Shown here: positions 47,746 to 60,223 of the stretch, piece by piece
Layout of the letters: every line of letters begins with the position of its first letter
Numbering within the stretch: position 1 is the stretch's first letter
Made by a program: the position numbers and the translations under genes
The notes under the pieces: generated by a model
The model's database searches: none
What the model saw: only the letters and a program-made list of their open reading frames with translations
What the model was told of the DNA's origin: nothing
NCBI GenBank assembly: GCA_031216445.1
Contig: CM062219.1
Coordinates: 18,783,001-18,847,000 of the forward strand
From: Lateolabrax maculatus
Lineage: Eukaryota; Chordata; Actinopteri; Acropomatiformes; Lateolabracidae
Direction of reading: 5' to 3'
Length of the DNA stretch: 64,000 bases

Positions 47746-50700
47746 AGTTTTCATTCGTCTGGCCTGACTACCGGGCTAGAAATGGGTTTAACCATGTTGG
47801 AATAATGTATGAACACGTCCTGCACTGCTGCTGCTTGAAACAAGGTTGGTGAGAGCATTGAGACTGATTCACAATGTAAATCCGGTCATTGAGTAACATG
47901 CAACAAAACATTCCACCTTAAAAGTTTCCTGTAGCTGCTGGTAGCCTTTGAGTGGCTCAGTGTATTCAATAATCTTTTCTCCAATCTATAGCCAACCAAA
48001 ACAACAATATGAGCTAAGGAGGCTAAAAAGCTCAGTAGACTGGTGGTTGGTGAAAATTCTCCTTGAGAGCAACACAGTTGACGTTACAGTCATTTCAGTC
48101 AATGTGAAAAGACATTTTAATTTATTTGGCTTAACATTATATTTGCACATGCTTTTACGGGTATTATTGCTCCCAGCCCCAATGTATGCAAGCTTTTATC
48201 ACAAACACTAGTAAGTCATTAGCTTTTGCTTAGGATCAAGACTGTTGTGTGGTTACTTTGGCTGCTGGCTTATAGACTTATGTCACCCATTAGCAAGCAG
48301 CATGACCATTATTTTTGATGCATAATAGTCATTTTTAGAGTTTGTTCCTCACTTATTAGCGAGCACCACAGCCATTATTTTTTTTTTGACATTTAAGTCA
48401 CTCCTGCTTCCTGACAGTTTGTGGTTTAATTAGCTGCAGGCTTGCAGGATTAGATCAAACTGGGACGAGACCCAGACGCTAATCCTGCTGTTGAAAACGG
48501 ATATTAAGTCAGTCTTCGGCAAAACAAACACATTTAACCAGATTACACTGAGGGTAAGAGCACTGGTATCACTTCAGACTTTCTGTGTATGTGTGTCTCA
48601 TTAAAATGTTATGAGGGTCTGTGTTTGTGTGCAAAATGTACCTTCAGAGTGTGCGTATCTGACTGTGCACAACCATAAGATGCAGCAGCAAGGCAGGAGC
48701 AGAGCTTTATTAAACAAGAAAGTAACCAACACAGTGTGTTCAAAATATCAAACACCTTTACAGTCACATAATGCATTTCAATACAACAGCCCTGTAAAAA
48801 GAACTCTTCATACATCTTTTATTTTGTTGAAAAAGATAATCATAGCATAGCAAGCTGTGGTTAGTGGCACTACAGCTTCATAAATTACCATTGAAACATA
48901 ACTGAAGCATCAACATCATTACATAAGCTTGGCTTTAATTGGCTCTATCAGTATCAATTAAGCAAATTTAAATTAGACCCAAAAGCCACAAAGATTTATT
49001 TCAATGCCATTGTGACTGATTACAGCAATTTGGTGTGAAATGCGTTGGCCATAATGTTGGCATGATCCAGAACCTCAGTCTGATTTGGCACAGAGGGAGG
49101 ACAAACCACAGCTGAGGAGAGATTTCTTGGACGTGAGCAAAAAGGTCCTTATCTTCTGATTGGTCTGTTTCTCAGTGGCCAACAAGCTCCAATTGTGCCC
49201 TCTTTAGAGCAGGTCTAAGCGCCACCACGAAAAAGGAGATTTAGTAAGCAAATACTGTATGATTGCCTTGACCCAAGATTCATTGCACAATAAGACCTCT
49301 GCCATACCTACATTTATGATGTTTGTCCTGGTTGACCAATGATTCAGATGTGGTGAGTGTCTTGGAAAGAACAGTTGCGGACAAGTTCATTAGAAGCTTC
49401 TCTGTGATGACAAGAGGATGGTGAGCCAATGGTGGCCCATCCCGCGTTGGCAGTCCAGTGAGTCAACAAGTCACCAAGTCACACTGGGAATAATAAAGGA
49501 GGCCCAAAAGGAGACTACAAGCCAGGAGGAAGTAACAAGAACCATACATTTACCCGAGGCTCTGCGTAGATGACCTGATGAGAAGAACCAGACCACCAAC
49601 AAAGAGGAACTGATCCCAGACTGTTGGATGGGTGAGTATTTTTGTTCTGCGACACTCGGGCGCTCAGACCATTAAATGACTTCGACTTGGGAGACTATCC
49701 AACACTTTGTAGTTGTGTTTCTGTTTTCTTTCAAAAGGTCACTGTGGGGAACTGGTGATGTATGTAGGAACAAGCACTAATGATGTCTTCAAACAGTGAG
49801 CGGTTACTGCGACCCAGTCATGTTTTTGTTCTATATATTGACTGACTGGCAGCAGGGCGCTGCAGCTGAAAGTTACATCCAAGAAGACCAACCCTTAACA
49901 GCCCTAAAGAGTACTGCAAACCACCCAATCTTAGCATAATATTTACATAGGGTATAGCTTAAAAGAGACCATTTTGTTTCACTTCATTGCTTACAATAAG
50001 TTCACAATAATGTATAATTATTAACTAGATGAGATTGTGTGATAATACCATGGGCAAACGTGGTCTTGGTGTATTGCTGAAATGTAGACAGAAGGCCAGC
50101 CAGGCTTTAGTTTTTAGATTTCTTTTCAAATCACCCAGAGCCACTGGTTAAAGATTGTCTTTGATTATTGGACTGCTCATGCCACTCATCACCTCCACAA
50201 TCTGGTACAGCCCGAAAAGTTCACATCAGTGTTTGAGTACAAATTGGCAGGGTCTGGTCAGTCCCATTAGGGTGGTTTGTGTTTATCACTGCAGTGTGTG
50301 ACAGAGCATGCTCGGGTGGACTCGTACCGCTCAGCAGAGGCTGCTGTGGTGGGCGGCACTGGTGCCAGAAGGCACAGTGACTGGTTGTACCGCCCAGAAA
50401 ACTTGTGAATGACATTCGGCTCATGCACCACCATGCACCGGGCCAATTTTTTCTGGTCATGTTGGCCACTTTCTCATAGGGTGTTGGTTAGTGTTTTGGG
50501 CTATTCTGCCCACCAGTAATATTTAACAAGCGGTGTGGTAAAACCAGCTGTAAAGTTAAGCTCCGGCATTGTTTTGTTGCACCAAAACAGGGAAAAAACG
50601 ATGCGGTGGCCATAAAACAAGAAATATGTTGATTAATAGGTTATTGGCGCTCCTGAACCCGACCAAACAAATGTGTTTTTGATTATGTAACTGCTTTTTA

Positions 50701-52352
50701 GTTCAGTCTTGTTTGTGAATCTTCGTTCCAAGCCTTAGGTTATAAATATTCACTTTCACTGCTGGGCAAGAAGATATTAGATCAAGTTAGCTCATTGTCA
50801 TTCATCTATGAGAAGATTTAGGTCTACATGGTAGCTCCATATATTTCGGTCCAAAATAAGTCTATTTCCCAACAAGAGCCTGTGTAGTCTGTAGTAAATT
50901 TGCGTGAGGGTGTGGCTGCAGAAAGGCTGCATGGGGTATTTTTGTCTGTAAAGATGGACGGCTGTGGTCCGTTGTGGTCTTATTCTCCGATTGGACCGGA
51001 CAGTTCTGCACTGGATAGGAGAAAAAGAAAACACAAGACGGGGAGAATAATGCCAAATGGTGGAGGACAGCAGAGGAGGAGAGAGGAGCGAAAATCGTAG
51101 CCTATTATAATGGATTCATGAAGTTTTACTTTTCTCTGATGCCCCATCCCTACCCTGCCTGTGTAATGGTCATTAGCATTACATAATACACATTTCAAAG
51201 GAATATACCACTAAACATTTACAAAAATGACAAATGTAAACAGCTAACTGCACTAGTGACAAATAGAAGGTTTGTATTCAGTCATATTTTAAAAAAATAT
51301 GCAGCATAATAAACTACAAGTACTGATTTGGTGACTCACAGGTTGAACAAGACTAAAGTCTACAGCCAAACTAGCGTCTCTGTGGGGCTGTATTTAGGCA
51401 CAATTGCGATACCAGACATCCTCTGGTAATGCGAATCTGCATGTCAGTGTCCTGGTTACTTTGAGTCTGCAGTTTGCTTTGGATGGTAAATGATACAGTT
51501 TATTCCCTTATAACAACAAGTCAGCCTCATGTCATACACAGCCTCACTGTGGTGTGTGGTACAGTATCATTGTGGCACACACTACAGTAGCCACAGGTTC
51601 GAATCTATTGTTCTTTAAACCTACAATATAAACTGCGGAAGCTACTGTTGGAAAAACCCTTCTTTGTGTGTTCCCCAGTTTGGTGTGTTGTGGAAAATCT
51701 GGCAGAAAGACAATAGACCTGCAGTGATTGTACAATAGAGTTCTTTATCTGTTGAGGTTAAAGTAGAATTACTGTCAGCTGGATGATATATTTATGGAAG
51801 ATAAAAGATGCCACATTTAAAGTGATTGTCTGCATGCTGTATTTGTTTGGTTCTTCACTATCATACAGCAGTTGTTGTTCTAATGTATAATTTTACATAT
51901 TTACATTATATTTATATTATATTAACACTAAATTGCATGTACTTATTACTTAAAGTTTATATTTTTATTCATTTACAGCATATATCACTATGGTACTTTC
52001 TTCAGGAATAGCAGGCAACAGCACAATTTCCAAATTTATGCACACTGGTCGAGGGTGTTTTTAATAGAATTATAACTAATTAAAATATATATATATATCA
52101 TGATTACCTGCATATTGTCATTTTTTAACTTATCTGTCTCTCGGCCCAACTTTTTGGTCAGATTTGGTCCGACTCTTAATTCACTTCTTGTATATCTACA
52201 AGCTAAAGCTGAAAGATCGATGGAACACAAACATTGTTATACTCTATTTTTCTCTGAAGGAACATCTTGTTTTCTCTCTCCATATTCTGCAAAGAGGGTT
52301 TTAGATGTTGAATAAACTTCAGATGCTTCTCTGAAATCTGCCAGCAGGCTGT

Positions 52353-52383
<31 letters not shown>

Positions 52384-53100
52384 GGGGGGGGGCTCCTCCC
52401 ACAGTCCAAACACATGCAAGGTAAGCAGGGGATAGAACTGATGACAAGCTGAAACCAACAAAGACTGGACTGACCACATACAGCAAATCGACTCTTTCTA
52501 GTTTTTAGTCTTGACAGTCTGAAAGGGGCAGATATTGAATGACCCGACAGCATCCCGCAAGAACGTGAATCTTTCATGTTCCTCTACCAGATCAGAAACT
52601 GTCTTCAAAAACAGTTTTCCTTGGTAATTTATACAGTAGTCCATGTTACATTGGTCGTTCTCACAGCAGCTCGTCCATCACGAGCTAGCATTGGATGAGC
52701 TGTCCCCTGTCATGTGTCAGATCCTGCTACTACCTGCTTTTAGGCAGAGGCTGAAACGGGAAAAGTCTACGACAAGGACCATATCCAGCACTGGCGTGAC
52801 CAATCAGTCTGACCTACGCAAATATTTTGACACTACAGTCTGTGATGAATTCCGGGACGTTACAGAAAAGAAATACAGTTATCTTTTCTCAGTGTAGCGG
52901 CCAGAGTAAGAGGGCTTTGTCTTATGCTCAGGGTATTCTTGAAGACCTAAAAACAGTGGTAGAATTAATGTTCTATAATGTAAATCTTCATAGTGAAAGC
53001 TTCACACGGTACAGTGTGTTGAAAACATTGTGCAGACTTACTTAAATGTGTTATGTATTAAAAGGGGAAGGGAGCCCATTGAGGCCGCATGTGTATGGGG
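47746..53100. other. Gene-free stretch
   Basis: No supported gene. It contains a repeat fragment at 51351-51400 related to 2739-3188 and a GT/poly-G tract at 52350-52392. ORFs at 50221-50469 and 52643-52897 have no recognisable domains or splice context. Confidence 0.4.
52350..52392 (+). repeat. (GT)n followed by a run of 26 G
   Basis: GT dinucleotides to 52366 are followed by an uninterrupted G homopolymer at 52367-52392. The homopolymer length is hard to sequence and may be an assembly estimate. Confidence 0.9.
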
Positions 53101-53109
53101 CCCAGAAGT

Positions 53110-53340
53110 TTTGTTCTACACCACTGTGGACAGAGTCAGAAGGCCTGGGTGAAAAGGGATCCCAGGCTTAAAGCTCGGACTGGGACCTACAACTTGAGAG
53201 ATTTGGACAACTTCAAGAAATCCAGGTATGAGATCAAGAACACCATCAATAAGTAGAGTCAATACTGACTCTTTGACTGTCAACACCAACTGACCCAGAC
53301 TGAAACAGACTTGATCCTCGATCCAAACCACAGTTATAAT
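53110..53340 (+). mobile_element. Possible LINE ORF2 fragment
   Basis: Broken frames give KDPRLKARTG-like and YNLRDLDNFKKSRYEIKNTI followed by a stop. This resembles the segment between the endonuclease and reverse transcriptase domains of fish non-LTR retrotransposons. It is too short and damaged for a firm call. Confidence 0.25.
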
Positions 53341-53370
53341 TGGCTCAGAAATAGAAATGTGCGTCCCCAC

Positions 53371-53545
53371 CATTAGGTTAATTGGCATTTCTAAATTGCC
53401 CGTAGATGCGAATGGTTTTCCATGTACATGTATGAGCCCTGTGGTTGACTAGCAACCTGTCTAGATATACTCCACCTCTCGCCCAATGTGGGTTGGGATA
53501 GACTCCCCTCACCCCGAAGACTCCTTGAGGCAGAAACGGTGGTAT
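53371..53545 (+). repeat. Abundant fish dispersed repeat
   Basis: 'GGTTAATTGGCATTTCTAAATTGCCCGTAG' then 'CCCTGTGGTTGACTAGCAACCTGTC' then 'CCACCTCTCGCCCAATGTGGGTTGGGATAG' are successive landmarks of a repeat I recognise from many teleost sequences. This copy is moderately diverged. Confidence 0.7.
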
Positions 53546-54589
53546 ATTGAGTTATTTTATGTGGGACATACAGCAAAAGGTCATTTCTTTCCACTGGAAA
53601 ATGAAATAAAAAATCATCCATTGTTTTGCTGTAATGTACTCAGTGGACACACAGCCATAAATTACTTGACTAAACCAGAAAAAGAAAACTTATGTGCTTT
53701 CCCTGATTTAATATCTATGTATAGACTCCTGCCTCATACACTCACTCCCCATAAACATTTGTTTCTCAAACGTCTTTACTTTCCATTCCAAAGTGGCCCC
53801 AAACCTCTTTAATATTCACAGATTTCCTACCAGCCCCTGACCCCACTAATTCATTAATTTCTAATAAACAGGGTTTATATGTAATATCTGCAGTAAAGCT
53901 GACCGCTGTGAGGTAGTAAATGTGGATTTTCACTGTGGCACATGTGATGCTGAGCATTGTAATTGCAAAAGCATCACAGCTGATACAGTGTGACTGTGAG
54001 ATCAGAGTCCAGAAATGTCTCAGTTTTCATTGTCAGCTTTCTAAGGCTCGATGTGTGTTTTTGTGGTCAGCAACTGACAACATTTCACTGTGTGGAGGGT
54101 CGTGACTACACGTTGAGAGGCTGTTTAGATGCCAGTTGTACTGTACAAAATGTTCACTTTTAATACAAATGTAGCCCACTTTTAACCTAGACATCTAAAC
54201 ATGTTGTTTGCGCACATACCTGAAAAAACACTGATTTGGTCTTTTGCCGGTCAAAGGTCAACACTGACCATCCAAAGATTCAACAATACCTCTGTTTGAT
54301 TGCTGACACCGCAGGCAATACTTAGTAAAATATCTTTGGACATTTGAAGTTAGGCATCTCAGTCTGCTGCAACCTGATTGGATGACTTTTTCATACTTAA
54401 AACTGTAATAGCTGATTTGTATGGCCACACAACACTGACACACTTTTGAATTGATCTTTAAAAGCTACCAATTTGTTTACTTTTTCTGCATTTATTCATT
54501 TGTTAAAGATTTTTAAAGTGCACAGTTTCACTAATTTCTCATCAGGAGCCACAGCTTGGTGTTAAACTGCATGACTTCTACCCTCTGCA

Positions 54590-54731
54590 GCAGCGATTTC
54601 CCTCCAAATCAAAGCAGTATTAAACCTGGTACAGCAGTGAGCCTGTGGCCACGGCCGCATGCAGACAGAGAGGTGGAGGGTTTAGGACCAAAGCACAACA
54701 GCAGCTGTGACCCAGCCCTCAGAAACCAAAG
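54590..54731 (+). other. Exon-like segment, unrecognised
   Basis: A CTCTGCAG acceptor precedes an open frame reading SDFPPNQSSIKPGTAVSLWP and onward to ALRNQ, which ends at an AAA|GTGAGT donor. GC content is higher than in the flanks. The entry phase and exit phase differ, I recognise no domain, and no neighbouring exon was found. Likely chance, possibly an orphan exon. Confidence 0.15.
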
Positions 54732-55344
54732 TGAGTGGGCCGCGCTTCAGCATGTTTACATCTTCCAGTCAGTTCCTAGAAGAAGAGGATGAAAAAAGCA
54801 GGGCCTGCTTTTATATCATTACTGAGTAAGTTGGTTTGAGAAGTCTGAGACAGGCAGAGAGAGACAACTTTCTTTCTGTCTGCTGTTGTTAGAAACATCA
54901 TTTAAAAAAACATAAGGATTCATGCGGGTATTATACATAAATGCATCGTAGTAAATGAAATACCAAGGCTTTTATACAGTATGTGTAAGTTTGTTTGGGA
55001 GGTTTGTCATAAGTGAAATAATATAAATGATCATTACATATAAGTTACCAAGATACATAAATACAATTATTTAGTAAAAATAATTTAAATAATGTCTCTT
55101 TCTCTCTTTTAATCTGTCTATTTTTCATGCCAAATCCGACATCCAAAGCAATATGCTCCCACCACGGAGACACAAGGAGGAACGTTTTGCACAGAAAAGA
55201 CTGGCTGGTGGTTGACTCTGTCTTAAAATCTAACAGCCAACTAACAGCACTTTAACTTTACTACAGTATTTCTGTGTTCCTTCCACACTTAACTTTTTTC
55301 GGCTGTGTTGAGGATGACACAGTTGTTTGAATGGAGTATTTACT

Positions 55345-55348
<4 letters not shown>

Positions 55349-55377
<29 letters not shown>

Positions 55378-55378
55378 C
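55349..55378 (+). repeat. (CA)n microsatellite
   Basis: Pure CA run of about 29 bp. Confidence 0.95.
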
Positions 55379-57134
55379 AATTTTCTTGAACTCTGCTCTA
55401 AGTCAGTGATTCTATTTACGTCTTTACAAGCTCCCAAACCCTCTGTTACCTTATTGCTGTCAGCCGCATCTTCATTTACTGCTATTAAATCACCTCGCAC
55501 ACAAAAACACACACACACACAGATATACACACATGCCTTAATTACAAGGTGTCTTATGATGTCAATGTGGAAAACTGCGTGAACTTATTTTAGGTTGCAT
55601 AAACATGGCCTGAAATAAACTTTCTTGGCCTAATTGCAAACAAATGCATGTCAGAATTCCTGGCCACATGTTTAATTGTCTATGGCCGTCACAAAATAAC
55701 CTGCCTACATTTGCCGGTGGAACTAAATCCTGGAGTTACAGTAGGACTGACGCAGGAGTTTACGAGTATGTTCACTACAGAAAAAAACAAAACCAGCTGC
55801 CTAATCACCTTTTCTGACGACATGAACTTCAGTGCAGACAAGTGGTTAAACAGGCTGTTCTGGAAATGGAAGATCACCATTTTCCTTGTACTGTACAAAT
55901 TCACACTGTGCTGACAGCATTAATGTTATTATGTTTACCCGTACTTTTCCCGCTATTATGTGTCAAAATGCCTGCTGTGAAAAAGGCCAATTTGTAAAAA
56001 CAGGTGAGTGTCAGACAAGGTCCCTAACATTAAACAACCATGGAGCCTCCATTAGTGTTACAGTTGTAACAGTTTAAATATACTAATTTTAATATAATAT
56101 GAAAAAAAACTTTAACAGTATGTTTTAGACTTTAAATCTTTATTTATCTCATTATGCCAAGAAATGTTATGGTTATTAAACCATGAAGTTGTTACCTTTA
56201 GATGAGATTTAAAATGAGAATATGTAATTCTTGAAAAAACACATTTTCCTCTTACAAATAAAAAGTTGCATTCATGAACAATAAAAACGTACCCTTGCTC
56301 ATTTCAGCACATGCAGGGGTTTTGTTACTACAGCCTCGCTTGGTCTGGTATGACCAGTAGCTTATGGTGGCTAATGTTAGCTAACTTTAGATCATTCTTA
56401 TGGTGTAACTTAAACAATATATACAAAATAAAATGTATTATTTTGAGAAGAGCCACTGAGATCAGCTACAAATAAAGAACAATCTTTGTATTAGCTCACG
56501 CCTCTGCATTATGAAAATATGATTTAATTAATTGTGGCAGTTACAGGCCACCGTAGAGCATAATGCAGCATGTGCAGAAGTCATAAGTGAGGAGTCAACT
56601 TTGTGTGCGAGAAAATAGACTATATTGTCCTCGATGTGACTTAGTTGTTATTTTGTGGTTTGGGACAGTTCAGACAGTTCATGATGCTCCTCTTAATGTT
56701 AAACAGATGTTCGCGGTCAGCTGTGGAACCTCATGTTTCCTTTAAATTCTGATTTTCTTTCTAATATTCTAATTTTCTTTCCATATTGGTGTTAACATTG
56801 TTACATTGGTAGAAGTTCTGCATCAGTTTATTCCAGATCTTCGGTGAAGCTGTGTGATTTTTCCATTGAGAGAAATATTTAAACTTAAGACTTAAGACGT
56901 TTGGTATCTTTGGACACTTTGGGATCTCCACTAGAGTTTAAGATAATATTCTGTGGAAATATATTAGTGTTCAAGAGTTTAATAACCACTGTCAACTCTC
57001 CAATTTGCAACCTGCATGACTGTGTGTGACTTGGTGTGTTTGCCTGTGCGTGTTTGTGGAGATATTTTAAACAGCATCACTGTCTCTGTGGTTCAGAGTT
57101 CACCGCTTGTGGTAATAATACAAAAGGATTTTAA

Positions 57135-57332
57135 GTGTGTGTGTGTGTGTGTGGGCAGGAGTGTGGTCAGTGACACATGACAGCAGATTCATCCTCTTTC
57201 ATGAGTCTGTGCCCCAAAAAATGCAGAACACTGTAAATGTCAACTTTATTTTTGTGAACTTTAGGATGTTTGTCTTTTTAATGTGCGCAAGCTTGCGTGC
57301 ATTTTTAAGTGTGTGTGTGTGTGTGTGTGTGT
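57135..57332 (+). repeat. Two (GT)n microsatellites
   Basis: GT runs at about 57135-57154 and 57308-57332 flank a 150-bp unique segment. Confidence 0.85.
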
Positions 57333-57835
57333 GAGCACATGCAGGTATGTGCGTTCTAGTTATCATGTGTGTGTGTATTTGCGTATGTGGTCACCCGTGT
57401 CTTTATTCTTTGCCACCAGACATGACACAGCCTGCATGACTATCATTTTATGAGGTTTTGTTTCAAATTTTGTCGCAGAAATAATTTCTTAAGACCAAGC
57501 TGAAGGAATTAATCTATTTAAAACTACAATGTCACTCAGACATTTATGAATATATAAAACATTTGTGAATGTTGAAGTTTAAAGGACATCTTTTCTTTTA
57601 TTTATCTATTTTTTCTCATTTTGGATCGCAGGAAGGCCATGTCAGACCACATTCAGCCAGTAAAAGATTTTTTAGGATTGTTAGGTGCTTGGTGGAAGAT
57701 CTTTAAGATGATGTAACATTCAAAGGTCTTCTCTCAGAGGATTCTGTCTGTAGCCTGCAGACTCCCAACAAAACACTGTGACTAAGTGGCTGAGTGAGTT
57801 GCTGTAGCGTTCATCTGATCCCTGATCAGTTCAAC

Positions 57836-58051
57836 CATTGAATGATCTGAGTGGGATAAGTGAGTTGGAGCCATAAAGACAATAAAACTATTGTCTCCAC
57901 CTTTTTCTACGTCATAAATACGTTCATTCATGTGTTTGCGTTAGATTATTAAGGTTAATAAACTGCTAAAGTGCAGAGGTTATTCGTCTGAAGTCACACA
58001 GCTTCAGGTTCATTACCACCTCCTTCTGGACTGGAGGAGGGCCGACCCTGA
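57836..58051 (+). repeat. 216-bp direct repeat, copy 1
   Basis: It runs from CATTGAATGATCTGAGTGGG to GAGGGCCGACCCTGA. It is the same length as 60008-60223 and differs from it at only three positions that I could see. It contains TACGTCA (a CRE-like site) and AATAAA. No terminal inverted repeats or flanking target duplications are evident. Confidence 0.9.
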
Positions 58052-60007
58052 TTTGCATGTAGCCGAGGCAATCGATACGGACTGCAATCAGATTTGGGAT
58101 CTGAACCAGTAGAGCTGCATGTGGCTATGTTGCTGACTGTGACATCCCATCTACACTGTGTTGCAGCCACATTTTCAATCGTCTGTCGGACAGAAAAGAT
58201 GCTCCTCAGACTGTGACGACTCACACTTCATTTGTTTCACACATAGAACTGCATCCAAAAGCACTTTACATGTGTGAGGTCTGTTGTCTTCTGACTTACA
58301 CACCTTTGGCCAAGTTAGGACTGTGTTCATTTACCACATCTGCCTTTTGAGTCTCCAGCGTGTCCAACTTTCTAAGCCAGTTTTCACTTCACACAACTTT
58401 TACAATGAACACTACACAAAGCATTATAGTCAACAATTACTACAAAACTAATCAGGAAAAAAGATGAAACTTATTATAACACGTATTTACCTAATTTGGA
58501 TTCTTCAGGTAGTAGGTATTACCTTTCAGTAATAATGTACTCTCTCACCACATTGATATCTGGCTGTTATATTCTGTACCTTATAAGGACTCTTCATCAG
58601 GCTTTTTTTTTTCATGACTCTGCCAGTTCTCACGGCAGCTCCTGCGGGCACAGCAGCGTCACAATCAGTCTGAACCATAAACCATGGTCTCGATATACCG
58701 TATGAATAAAAATATGTTTGGTGGTTTTGTGCACTCCATACCATAGTATGGTTGGGTTGAGAGTATGCATTTGCCGTCCACTGAAATGCAGAGAAAACAC
58801 AGTAGCCATAATCACAGCATCCCATGCGGACGCGAAGGCACATAATACATCCAGTGCAGCTCAGTGCGGCCTGAGGAATTTTGTGTTGTGACCACAGAGG
58901 GCCTCCGTGCACTTTTCACGTGTGCGCGTCATCCTAAAAATAATGCAGGAAGCGAGGGAGCCGCTGCCTCTGGACCTGCGAGTGACCTTACATAGACCCC
59001 ATGTTTGCAGTCACTCATGAGACGGGTGCAGCAAACATCCTGCGCTGCCAAACAGCTTTCAGGTTGGTGAAAATATGCACGGCTAACCACCACACACTGA
59101 CGCAAACCAGCGGAAACACAAGAAATCAGACTACTACTTCTAAGAAAATAGGCACTCTGGGTGGTAATGGGTGTGATAATATTTATTTTCCTAAAGGTTT
59201 CTCATGATCACAGTTATCATTTTGTGATTTCAAAATTATTATTTACTTTACTGAGTAGTAACCCATATGTGTATACTGTATGTCCATATTTATTCTGTAC
59301 TACACTTTAATGTGACCTGTCAGCCGACTTATATGTAGTGACCGATACATCAGTAATAAGCTAAAGATCAGCCAATATATGGGACTCTTCACTTGTCCTG
59401 TAGGGTTCAGACTAAATAAAGACTTACAGTACTGACCTCAGCCCTGTCTGAGCCATCTGTTCTGAGAAATGACTGTAAAACCACTGATACGGTGCACGCT
59501 GACTCTGCCGTAGCCCCATTCACCCTATGCTGGTCTCTGTACTGTCCCATGGTTTGGGAGTTTTACAGATTTTCAGACCTGTTGTAAACGCAACAGTGAG
59601 ATTCAGAGACTGAGGAATACACATACATGCACTGTCATTTACCACTGACCACTATAGCTGAACTCCGCCTCCGATGACCGGTCAGCACATCTCCACCAAT
59701 TTCTATTTCTATTCTGCGAGGATCTGCAGTTTTGTCACAAATTTATGAGCCATTTCTCATTGTGTTCAACCTTCACATGCAATATCAAATAAGTTTTGTG
59801 TTTTTTATCAACATATTGAGGAAACAATTACACCTATTCCATCTAAATTGTATCACAACAACAAACATTAGGGTTTGGGTTTATTGGGTTTATTGCCAAG
59901 TAGGTTTTCACATACAAGAAATTTGCTGTGGTGTATTGGTGCGTAACAAGTACAGACAATCACAGACAAGTACAGACAAGACAAGTAGTGCAAGGTGAGT
60001 TTACACA
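58052..60007. other. Spacer between the two 216-bp repeats
   Basis: No supported gene. A modestly CpG-richer patch at 58815-59110 has open frames but no splice context. A 15-codon hydrophobic ORF with a donor at 58464-58508 was considered and rejected as a signal exon. Confidence 0.35.
59882..59965 (+). repeat. Fragment of a dispersed fish repeat
   Basis: 'TTTATTGCCAAGTAGGTTTTCACATACAAGAAATTTGCTG' followed by 'GTGTATTGGTGC' is a segment I recognise as common in teleost genomes, probably the end of a retrotransposon. Confidence 0.5.
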
Positions 60008-60223
60008 CATTGAATGATCTGAGTGGGATAAGTGAGTTGGAGCCATAAAGACAATAAAACTATTGTCTCCGCCTTTTTCTACGTCATAAATACGTTCATT
60101 CATGTGTTTGCGTTAGATTATTAAGGTTAATAAACTGCTAAAGTGCAGAGGTTATTCGTCTGAAGACACACAGCTTCAGGTTAATTACCACCTCCTTCTG
60201 GACTGGAGGAGGGCCGACCCTGA
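60008..60223 (+). repeat. 216-bp direct repeat, copy 2
   Basis: It matches 57836-58051 in length and orientation. Differences seen are A/G in 'GTCTCC[A/G]CC', T/A in 'GAAG[T/A]CACAC' and C/A in 'GGTT[C/A]ATT'. The start-to-start distance is 2172 bp. Confidence 0.9.

Noticed and set aside
53850..53990. Short Cys-rich frame (VDFHCGTCDAEHCNCKS)
   Set aside because: Too short, with no partner exons. Its Cys spacing matches no domain I recognise.
58464..58508. MKLIITRIYLIWILQ followed by a GTAGTA donor, like an SCPP signal exon
   Set aside because: There is no cleavage site, the donor is weak, and no compatible acidic or P/Q-rich exon was seen downstream.
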